Source: Lepidodermella squamata (taxonomy: Eukaryota; Gastrotricha). Taken from it: DNA of 64,000 nt. The first letter of the stretch is position 1; each line of letters begins with the position of its first letter. The notes beneath the pieces were generated by a model. The model was not told where the DNA came from. It made no database searches and saw only the letters and a list, made by a program, of their open reading frames with translations. Shown here piece after piece: positions 11,009-21,200 of this stretch. The DNA is taken from the NCBI GenBank assembly GCA_047495785.1, contig JBLDXI010000021.1:2356001-2420000 (forward strand), written 5' to 3'. Position numbers and translations under genes: made by a program.

Positions 11009-13106
11009 ATGATGGCGATTTCGAGCCTTCTCTACCTGTTCGCCTTTTCTTTGCTGCTTGTCGCGGTATCGGCCGCTCAGGATCCAGTTCATGTGATTGA
11101 TTTGACCCGGCCAATCAAGCCTGAGGATGCTGGAACAGTGATTCTCCCGACAGTTTATCGGCTCGAAGAGTCTCTACGCGATGACAGCCGCGTTCTCGTC
11201 AATACAGTCGAAGTCAAGGACACGCGTAAGGCAACTAGTGCGCTCTTGCCGCGTGGTTTCTACGAAAACTTGGGCGGTGTCGACGCTCTTCAGGGTCGAC
11301 GGGTTCACGCTTTCATTGCCCCGTTGTCCAGCGACAGTTCAGCCGAGCGGCGGCGGTACTCGTGGACGCACGAAGACTTCGCCAAGGTGACTCCCCACTC
11401 AGTCGTCATACTCATAGACTCGTCGGCGTACGCAGATGACGAAGATCACGAGCACGACTTGCTGACAACCGAAGCTACTGATTGTTTGATATTCGACAAG
11501 CAAATATCAGTTTTAATCACAAACCATCGATATATTGACGGCAAGCGAGAGCTGGAAGCTTCCCGTCGAAAGTCGACGTATTGCAAAGGCCTTGCGCCGT
11601 GTAATTCGACTCAATCGGCTCAATTTGCCTCGCTCGAACTCGCGTTTTTAAACAACGGAATTGTTTTAATAGTATCGGCAGCGCCGGTGTCTCACGAAGA
11701 CGCCTTAAAAATGGGCGCAGCGGTGGCCGAGTCTCGGAAAGCGGCTCGGCAAAGGCTCCGACGCCATCACCACCATCAACGCCATGAGCGGAGTAAGCGA
11801 GGCTACGCTCTCGAATTCACTGACGACGAGTTCGATTCCAGCACATTTTTCTACGCGTATTTTCTGGTTTTCCAGCCAGACCGCACGGTACCAGTCGGAC
11901 TAGCTGCTGTGACCTTGCTCAATTTCACATCGAAGCAGCCAGTTTCGTTATCACACGAGTGGTTCCCGAAAGACCCGCTGTCAAACTCACTACCTCTATG
12001 GCCTGGAACACCAAAGCCGATCGTACGAGCGACCATGTCGACAAAAAGTGGTCGGGCGATGTTGTTTTCTGAGCAGCAAGCCGCGAATATCGGCGAGCAG
12101 CATCCCAATTTCTTCGCCGCCCCAGTTGGACCAGCCTTATCGCCGCAGCACCGCACCGTGCGCCCTCCGCGGCCGCATGTGCGTGTCAAGTTCGCGGAAC
12201 ACTTTGGCACCCACATTGACGCGCCTTATCATATGCTGCCTAACGGATCCGACATTGCGAAACTACCAAAATCAAAACTGTTCTCTAATTGCTGCTTCAA
12301 GGTTGACCTTTCGCGGCAGGTAAGGTTGATTTTTCGAATCTCAAATTTCGACCTCTCTGTTCTTGTTTCAGATGCTCCCAGGTCGTAAGACGTCGGCAAC
12401 CGAGCGTGGCATTTCTATATCGGACTACGAGGAGTTTGGACCTTCAAGCTCTTCGTTGAAACGCATGTCATCGGGCTGCGTCGCGCTCTTTCACACCGGC
12501 GTCAGCAAGTATTGGCGCAACAGCTCGCTTTACGTCAACCAAATGATTTTTCCCGGGGTTTCACGGGAACTGGCGTCAATGCTGGTGCAACCACCGCCTG
12601 GTGCGACTGAAGCCCGCTACGTCGGGCTGGGCATCGATACGCTCAGCATAGATCCAGGTCCGAGCGAAGATTTGTCCGCACATGTTATAGCTGCCTCGAA
12701 TGGCGCTTTTGTGCTCGAAAACCTGAACAATATACACCAACTGCCTGACGGAGGGAAACCGGTGCCCTGTCTCATTGTAAGCTCACTGATTTTGGAATCC
12801 ATTTACTCGTTCGCGGCCATCTGCTACTATTAACGACTCGCCCTTTTAATTTAATACTTTCAATTACTGAGATTTATCAATTGTTTCCAGATTCCGTTGA
12901 GCATCGATGGTGGATCGGGATCGCCTGCATCGGTTGTGGCGTTTTTAGGTCAAGAAGAAGCTTCATCTGTCGAAACGAGCCCTGAGTACGATGCTAGCTA
13001 TCCTTTCATAAAAGCGGCTCCTCGCGAACTCAACTCAGCATCCTCTCTACATATGCTGACTGTACTTATGGCCCTCGAACTTGGGTTACTAGCGATTTTC
13101 CGATGA
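11009..13106 (+). CDS. Secreted, probably GPI-anchored double cyclase-family protein (kynurenine formamidase/isatin hydrolase type)
   Basis: Three exons: 11009-12319, 12372-12776 and 12891-13106, all phase 0; 643 residues. A hydrophobic signal peptide (SLLYLFAFSLLLVAVSA) comes first, and a hydrophobic end (MLTVLMALELGLLAIF) suggests a GPI anchor. The second half holds the metal-binding motif of the cyclase family (PF04199), HFGTHIDAPYH, starting at residue 398, and later GLGIDTLSIDPGPS and a terminal LENL. Members hydrolyse amide or lactam bonds, such as N-formylkynurenine or isatin, using a bound metal. The first half begins with HVIDLTRPI and has cyclase-like later strands (SVVILID, FLNNGIVLIVSAAP) but lacks the HxGTHxD motif, so it looks like a catalytically dead first copy. 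A His/Arg-rich linker near residue 255 separates the halves. The start is the ATG pair at 11009, because an upstream in-frame GTG is not a credible start. Confidence 0.8.
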
Positions 13107-13854
13107 TACTCCATACTCTGATGTCTCGATCTGTAGAAATTTTTCTTTTTAGACACATAAATTCTATCATGAAACCTCTGTATTTTCCGTTTTTAATTTA
13201 TATTTTTTATTCGACGCACAGGGAAGCTATTTTAAGTGATTTTTGTTTCGGTTAGGTGTATTATTTTTCCCAACTTGCGATGTCATGTTGAAACTTTCGT
13301 CTATAATGACCCGAATCCTCTTGAAATCAAGATGTTTATTTTTTCATGAGCTGCTTCAAAAACAGAACTGAAGTAAAATTGATCAAATTTTGTTGGCTAT
13401 CAGACGTTTTGCCGAACCTACTGATCTCGAAGCTGCAACCTGTTAACTTGAAAAACACAACAAACACCTATTGGAGCAAACATTTTTATTCTTTCCATCG
13501 TTTTTACGCAATATTTAAATTATAGTTACGCCGAGTTTTTAGTAGCATAGTTTTCGCAATAGTCATAACATTTATTCAACAAAATATGTACAGAAGTTTT
13601 GCGAAGCTAATGAATTCTTTTAGGATTTATCAGCTCGTGAATCTATATACAACAGCGTTTCGCCGCAAATTCAAAGATACGCAGGTTCAAAAATTCCATG
13701 CTAAAGGTCATCCATCTTTGGTTTCAATTTTACAATAGATAAAAATATTTTCGCGATTTTGAGGTGAGACACTGATAGGGAGATGCTTTTGGTGTTAAAA
13801 AATTTAGAGCTATATGGGCAATAAAGCTTTTTAAAGGGAAAAGTGAGCTTGTAA
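13107..13854. other. Gap between convergent genes, with 3' untranslated sequence
   Basis: AT-rich DNA between the cyclase-family stop and the last cadherin-tail stop on the minus strand. It contains a minus-strand AATAAA (TTTATT on the plus strand at 13571-13576), a plausible poly(A) signal for the cadherin tail block. No coding potential is seen. Confidence 0.5.
13571..13576 (-). terminator. Candidate distal poly(A) signal for the cadherin tail exon block
   Basis: Minus-strand AATAAA about 280 bases downstream of the stop codon of the 13855-14959 block. If used, it would end the longest cadherin transcript. No closer AATAAA was noticed. Confidence 0.4.
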
Positions 13855-14959
13855 TCAGAGCAGAGTTGCAGAAACGAGAGCGAGTGAGGGTGACGGCGGG
13901 GATGAAGGGAAGCCATGGGGCGACGCGTCCACTCGCTCGTCGTCATCAACAGGAGCTGGCATGAAACTCTGCGCCGCCAACTGCAACCGGTCGTCGTGTC
14001 TCGCCGTCGAGTCGCTGTGCGCCGGAGACGGTTGCCGGTAGTGAATGTCGACATTGTAGACGAAACCGGTTGGCGTGCGCTGGCGCCTACAGCCGCCGCC
14101 GTTATCAGCCGAGAAGTGGTGGGCGCCGCGGGTAGCCTGCGGGCGGAAGGGCGAGAAGCTACTCGAGTTGCAGCCGGTGATGTTGTTGAAGCTGGACGAC
14201 ACGGTGGAGTCTATAAACGGAAACTTGGCATATGTCTCGATGGGGCAGTACTGGTCGGATCCGTCGGCGGCGGCGCCGTTTTCGTAGGCGATGGAGGCGG
14301 CCACATCGTCGTCGGCGTCGGCGTCGTACACGTTCTCGGCCGCTGGAGCAGAAGCCCGGCGGCCAAACGCTGGCACCACGACCGCGGACTGCTGCTGCTG
14401 CTGCTGTTGCGACTCGTGAGGCGCCACCGCCAGGCTGCGGCCGTCGAGACTGTTCGAGAGCAGGCGCTGCTGGCTGCGCCGCTGTTGCCCGTCGGGCGGC
14501 GGCAGGCTGGTGAACGACGCGAAGCCCTCGTCGCCGGTGCTGCCGCTGGGGGCGATCGGGGCGTCGAGGCTGGCGTTGGAGCCCGACTGCTGGCTGGCGA
14601 CCAGGCTCGCGATGAACTTGGGCACCTCGCCGGTGTAGACGGCGCCGGCGGTCGCGCGTCGCTGTACTGCGCCATTTGCGCGACGAGCGCCAGCTGCGCG
14701 TCCGGGCCCGACAGCGACTCCTCCTCCAGCGCCATCATCGCCGCCGAAGGTGAAAAGACGCCGGGGTTTAGACTCGTCAGGTTGCTCGCGAACGCCATCA
14801 TCATCTGCTGCTGCTGTTGCTCGGCTGTCCGTGTCGTCATCGCCACGCTGTCTCTGCTGCTGCTGTTGTCTGTTTGCGTGCCGATAAGAGTCGGCGCCCA
14901 GCTGCGACGGCTGGGCTGCGATCGGCCGAAAGAATGTGGAGAAAATATTCGTGCGGAAG
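13855..14959 (-). CDS. Probable alternative terminal exon(s) encoding a cadherin cytoplasmic tail, with an apparent frameshift
   Basis: A minus-strand acceptor (ending CTCGCAG) opens this block at 14959. There is no ATG near its start, so it is an internal or terminal exon, most simply of the cadherin gene upstream on this strand. From the acceptor to about 14680 the most protein-like frame includes a glutamine run, AFASNLTSLNPGVFSPSAAM and LEEESLSGPDAQLALVAQMA. From about 14650 to the stop at 13855 the coherent frame is another one, with VYTGEVPKFIASLVASQQ, GFASFTSLPPP and ENVYDADADDDVAASIAYEN. Joining them needs a -1 shift in a GC-rich stretch with no usable intron. The alternative frame is open through the whole block but is Gly/Arg/Asp-rich and less natural at the start. 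The sequence is disordered and rich in Ser, Gln, Ala and Asp, as cadherin tails often are. Confidence 0.45.
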
Positions 14960-15265
14960 CTGCGAGTAGAAAACACAAATTAACCACTCGAATATAACAC
15001 AAAATCTATCATTCTACACCGCTAGAATATATAATATCAGAGAAACCACAGGCAAGCGCCTTCAAACTCCCGAAACCATTGTTTCATTTCAATCAAGTTA
15101 GTATTAGTGCAAGCTAAAAGAAAAATGCATTTAAGTGCGGTGAGTTAACAGGATAAATTCGGTGCAACCATTTCATGCAGGTGATCTCATGAACCGTGCG
15201 TGTTCTACTGATACGTTTTATCCATAGTTTACCCAACAACGATAGGTAATAACGCTTCTTTACTC

Positions 15266-15271
15266 TTTATT
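15266..15271 (-). terminator. Candidate proximal poly(A) signal of the cadherin gene
   Basis: Minus-strand AATAAA about 20 bases downstream of the stop codon at 15292-15294. It supports the 15292-15574 exon as a genuine 3' end for one cadherin transcript. Confidence 0.5.
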
Positions 15272-15291
15272 GTGTGATTATAGGTATTTTG

Positions 15292-18200
15292 TTATTTTCG
15301 CTGCTGGAATATGATATCGGCCTGTTCGAACTCGACGATGCTGCCGGCAGGTTTGCTGGCGGCAGCGACGGACGACGGTGACACGGCGCTGCCGGAACTG
15401 CGAATGATGTTATTATTCGCCGTCGGCACGAGCGCTTCGTCAGTGCCACTGCTGCTCGCCGGCGTTATCACCGAGAGGCGGCCCGAGCGCAGCGCCTTGA
15501 CGAAGGCCGTACCCGCCGACGTTCGCGGCTGGTAGCGCCTCACAACCGGCGCCGGTGCCACCATTATCGGATTTCTTCGCGGGCGTTAAAGAAAGGCGAA
15601 ACAAAAGAAAGTATAGGAATGAATACCAAAGCAAACAAAACAGCCTAGTATAAGAAAAGTTATAATCTATTCCCCGGTTCAAACCCGCGTCTTCTAATTT
15701 TTGGCTACCTATCAAATTTCGAGACAGCCGGTGTTTGTACTGACTGTTTCGCTCGGCGTGTCACATCGGCTGCTGCGGGCCGGCAGGGCGAAGCGAACCT
15801 TTTTCGGCGACGGCGATGCCCCGGCTGTTGACGGCGGCACCGCAGCCGAAGCTGAGCCCGTCAACTCCGCCAGGTCATCGTCACGCTCGATTTGACCGAT
15901 CGCGGTCTTTCGCCGTCGGATGACCAGGAAACGCCGCGCGCCACCAAAACGGTGACTCAGCCCACCCGGCGGCGGCGGGGCGGGCGGTTTGATGTGGTGG
16001 TAAATCACACTGCAAATTCATTCCCCGAAAGATAATAATAATAGCAACAACACATGAAAATAAATCAAATTTGCTGTGGGGTTAGGCGGTTTCAAGTGCG
16101 AAAAATCAAGCGACACTCGGGTTATTTTTCCGATAAAAAACGATAATGCGTGAAAAAGACATGTGCGCTTACTTGTCAAGCAGGCCGCCGTTATTACTAC
16201 TTTTCAGTGGGGCTTCTTCGCTGTGATTACTGTTATTGTTACTACTGCTTGGCGTGTTGACCGGACCCGGTAAACCGCTCGCCCGTGAATAGTGAACACG
16301 TGTCAGTGATACGGCGTTGTTCTTGTAAAAGTGGCCCGGATCTTTGTTGCCGTTCGTGATTTTAGTCGCCGCGCTTTCGGCTGGCAGGGTGCGCGAGTCG
16401 AAGAAGGCGGCCGTGTTGCCGTGTTGCGTCTCGCGCAGACTACTCGGTCCTCCGCTCATGATTGTTGTCGTGCCGCCGGCTTTGGGCTGGTGATGGCGAT
16501 TCGCCGAATCTGTACGGCCGCGTGGTGATAAGACAAGGTGAAGAAATTATAAGACAATGAGAATGCGCAATAAATGATTGGCTCTACGTTGCAATAATAT
16601 ATGATAGAACTAAAAAGCACCAAAGCAAAAAACGGACGACGAAACAAAACAGTGATGGAAGAACGATTGAATTCGAATTAAAGTGCGTAGATGCCGCAAA
16701 GCATGCACACAACCGAGATGACGACGAAAACGCGCGGATATATATGATTTTTTTAACAAAAAAAAAACGAAACAACGTCGATTTGGTAAAGCATCGACAA
16801 CTAACCAGCTGTGAGAAGGATTTCGAGGGCACGCATCTTTCGGTGGTACCTGCGGCGATCGCAAGGAAAATAGGAGAAGAGGAAACATATAATAACATTA
16901 TTAAACAACAATAATTTCATAGTTTATAGCACAAATATTTGAAAATAAATGGCTCTATTTTTTAAAGATTTTTTGTTTGAATAAATTTTCTCGAAAATAT
17001 TCGGGTCATGTGAATTTTGCGTCGCTGACGACGGCTATAGGCCTATCGTAGTCGCAGCCGGTGGACGAGCTGCTAGCGTTGCATTGCCTACTAGCGCAGT
17101 GCTCGGCTGCCTCTTTTGCGTACTTTTGCCTGAATACGATGAAGGCGGCGACGAGGATCAGGATCGACATGGTCAGGAACGAAACGATGACGATCGACAG
17201 GAAAGCCCATGACATGTACGTAGTGAAAGTCTCGTCGCTCGACGCTGCCTCCTGCTTGACGGCAGATACACGCTCTTCGACTCGAATCAAGTCGACAGGT
17301 GATGAGCCAGGCACAGTTATCGTCAGGTTCAGCAACACCGCAGACATCACATCAGGGCCAGCCGTTGAATTTTGCGATAGCAAAGGCAATGGCTACGACG
17401 AAAAATAATTCATCAGAAAAGATTGTTGAAGTTGAAATTAATTACCTGGAGTTGAATGACGACAAATCTCACGTAAACGTCTTTCATCGAATCAGAGCTG
17501 CGGTAAGCTCTGTAAAGCGATTTCCGCAAAGAGTCAGCATTGTTATCGAAATCGGCGTTTGGAACTGTCCTCTTAAAACTTGTCACACGCTTAGGATTCT
17601 CCGCTTCGTGGACGATTACATGCAACCTAATAAAAACAATACTAGAGTGAATCTCAAATTGATGGACGGAACTCACAAATCAGAGTCGGCGAATTTTGGA
17701 CCGAACCGCAGTGTAGGACCCGCCTCGACAACTTGCAGAGGCGCCATGTCTTCAACAGTGGATAGCGCGTCGTTTAGTGCCTGGACAAATCTGCTTGCAT
17801 ACAGTCTGTCGTCTTCATTTTCAGGCAAATATCGCGATATGTAATTCTCGTCAAAAGTCCCAGTCGGGTATCGAACGATTATATCGAGCAAGTTTGACAA
17901 ATTAGTGACAATCGGAATCTAAAAATCAAATTCATGAAATGCTCATAAATCACAAGAGCAACACAAGAGAAAATGTACCGTAATGAGAACTGTGGATTCT
18001 ACATTTTTCCTAATTGTCGAATTGTCCCAGGCCGAAATTGTCACCCGGATAGGGCTCGCTGGGTTGGCGAGCGAAAGAGGAGCACGCAGGTCGCCAGGCA
18101 AGACAGTGATAACTCCGGATGTTTCATTGAACGCGAAAAACCGCCGGAAAGCCGATAACTGGTTGTTCACGCTATCATGGGGCGACATTCGGTAGCGGAC

Positions 18201-21200
18201 AGCTGAGAAATCGGCATCGAAATCGCGATCAGCCAGGTAATCCCGTAAATCCGCAATCACATCGCCATCTCGGATGATAGGACTAAGGGCTCGGACTGTG
18301 AGCTCGCGTTTCTCGAAAACAGGCGCGTTGTCATTGATATCGAGCACTTCCACGGTGAAAGGCGTCTCGGATAGACAACGCGAAGCCGTGAGGTTGCAGT
18401 TAGCACCGTGGATAGACAACGTGAATGGGAAAATCACCTTGGACGAATTCTGCTGAGAAATCGCGGCCTCGTGGTCGATTGGCTTCTGCAAACACAACTC
18501 AACTTTATCGTTAATTTGCTTCGCAACGATGTAGCTGTTGTATTTCGAGTTTAGAATGTCGAATTGAAGGTCGTGGCAACAACTGATGAATTCCGGCTTC
18601 AACTTGAGAGTACCAAAACAACCAGACCATTCCTCCTTAACCTGGAAATTTAATTCGCCCGAGCTTTCGATAGCAACTGTATGATCCAGCGATTTCGGCG
18701 AATTTGAGGATTTAACAAATTTTTCAGTAGAGGTTTGACCCTTCTTGATAACCAGCGAAACTGTCGCAATGCTGCTGAGTGGTTCGGGTAGGCCATGGTC
18801 TGAGGCTTTGATAGCGAAATGGTAAAGACTGTTTGCGACTTTCTCGAAGTCGTTAGGCGATGCCTTGGCAGACACACTGACCCGTCCAGTCGACGGGTCA
18901 ATGTCGAATAAACGAGGCCCAGGGTATAGGTTCATATCAATAGAGTACGTGATAGCCGAGTTGTTGATGCTTCTATCACAATCCTTAGCAAGCGGCAGTT
19001 CGACGAGTTGGAAGCCTGGGATGAGAGCTGAAATATCTATATCGCCAAGCGCAACTGAGGCTTTGCCAAAGGTTGGAACGCAGTCATTTATGTCTTTCAC
19101 AGCGATGAGCAGACGCTTCGTAGCCGAGTTTGTCTGGTTCGCCAGAGCTGCTAGTGGGTTGTCCCTAACTAACAGCGTCAGTTCATAATTGTCGACAGTC
19201 TCCGCGTCTAATATTCCGTTAACAGTGACAGCGCCAGTGTAAGTGTTGATGGCGAAGTGGCCCTTTTCGTTACCGCCAACGATGAAATAGTTAAGGCGGC
19301 CGTACTCGCCAGTATCGCAGTCAGTGGCCCGCATTTCTGCGACCAGCTCACCGTGAGGAGCCAGCTCAGCCACGGTGGCGTAGTCTGGTGCGGAAGTGAA
19401 CGCTGGTACGCAGTCGTTTTCATCGAGTAGAGACACTGCGACGATGGCCCGAGCTCGATGTCCGGCTCGGTCCGTGCAAGTCACTGTGACGTTTAGCTGG
19501 CGCTGCGTTTCAAAGTCGAGCAGCTGCTTCGTGAACACGTCGCCAATGGGCGTCACGTCGATGAGATGCCGATCGCCCCACGGCTCAACTTCGATGTAAG
19601 TCGCATCGTCACTGTCTGCATCAATGCACTTGACAGCGCCGATTCGGCTCGAAATAGGAGCAGACTCCGAAACCTGGAAACCAACAAAGTTCAGTTAGGC
19701 TTAAATCTTGAAGTGTTACATTGTCTCCATTACAGATCTCATCTTTCATCTAAGAGTTGGGTGCACGTGCACTGATTTCCGTCTGAAACATGTTTACTAA
19801 GCAATGTTTTGCGACAGAAACAAAGATTCACATTTCATAATTATTTTGATTAGTTTTCGAATTCAAGTACGTCAAACAAGATTAAGTTCAATTTTGATGC
19901 CCGCAAAATCAGTGCTTAAAGGCAGTAAAATTACCTCGAAATGATAGTAACTATCAGCGCGGTCGAATTGCGGTGTCGCATCGTTGACGTCGGTAACTTG
20001 AATGACAAGGGTGCCAGTCGCGGTTTGCGCTTGCGAAACTGCATTCAGATCGCGGACTAAAATCGGAAGTTTAATCGCGTGCAACTGCTCGCGGTCCAGT
20101 TTATCCAGAAGCCGAACAAAACCGTTGCGTTTGTCGACTAAAAACAGTTTCTGAACCAAACTAGACAGCTGAGGCGACGTTGAAGCTGTCGAAAGGGGTG
20201 GCGGTGAGGTGAGAAGGGGTGATGTCGAGCTGCCCGGCACAGGCGAGTACAAGCTGTCGTTTTGATACTCGCCTAATGTCAACACTGACGACGAATTTCT
20301 CGGCGCCGGGCTAGTCGACGCTTCCACCCAATGCGGCCCGAATTCGGCCGAAACTAGGTCAGTAAGTAAAATGTATTCAAGGTTAGCATCGATATCCGGA
20401 TCTTCCGCAGACATGACTGCGAGGAATTTCTCCGGCGAAGAATTTTCGCTGACGGAGACATATTTAACCGCAGAAGGGATAAATTTGGGCGGCTTGTTGT
20501 TGACATCCAGAATTTTGACAACAACTTGGCAAGTTGTGTTTTGAGGTGGATTTCCAAGATCCTGGAGTCTGACCGATAGGTTATACATGCCAACAATGTC
20601 TTTGTCGAGCGAGTGGCCTGGTGACAGGCGCAGTTCGCCGGTTTCAGGGTTCAAGCTGAACGGGTTTTGCTGGTATGTGATAAAATTGCCAATGAGCATT
20701 TCGGACGCGCTCCAGCTGTAAACGATCCGCGAGTTGACAGTAAACGGCTCGTCGTTGTCACTCGCCGAAATTTGCGCCAGTGAATCGCTGATAGTGGCGT
20801 TTTCGTACACCTCGAAGTACATGCCGCCGTAGTTGCGCGATACGTCAACTGCGTTTGTCGAGTAACACTCGGGCGCGTTGTCATTTATGTCCGTAAAAGT
20901 CAAACGCAGAGTCGTATCGGAATAGAATGACGTCTGGTGGTAGGCGGCATTCGCGTCCTCGGCACGCAGTCCAATGATGACAGTAACCCCTCCACTCGCC
21001 CCGTTTGGCAAATGGCTCCGAAGCTGGAAAATAATAAAGCAAAAACTTGAATAAAACAAGAAAGTTAACAGTTGGTACCTTATCGACGTCGACGCTACTG
21101 ACAAGTTGCAGCACCCACTTGGCGCTGCCCGAATTATCGAAATGGCGGTTGAGCCGAAATTTGTCTTTCGTGAGAAAAGCTAGTTTAGCAGCCGGTGGCT

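Noticed and set aside
15665-15700. tRNA-like B-box (GGTTCAAACC) near the cadherin tail exons
   Set aside because: The arms next to it do not pair into a T-stem and no acceptor stem or A-box is found.
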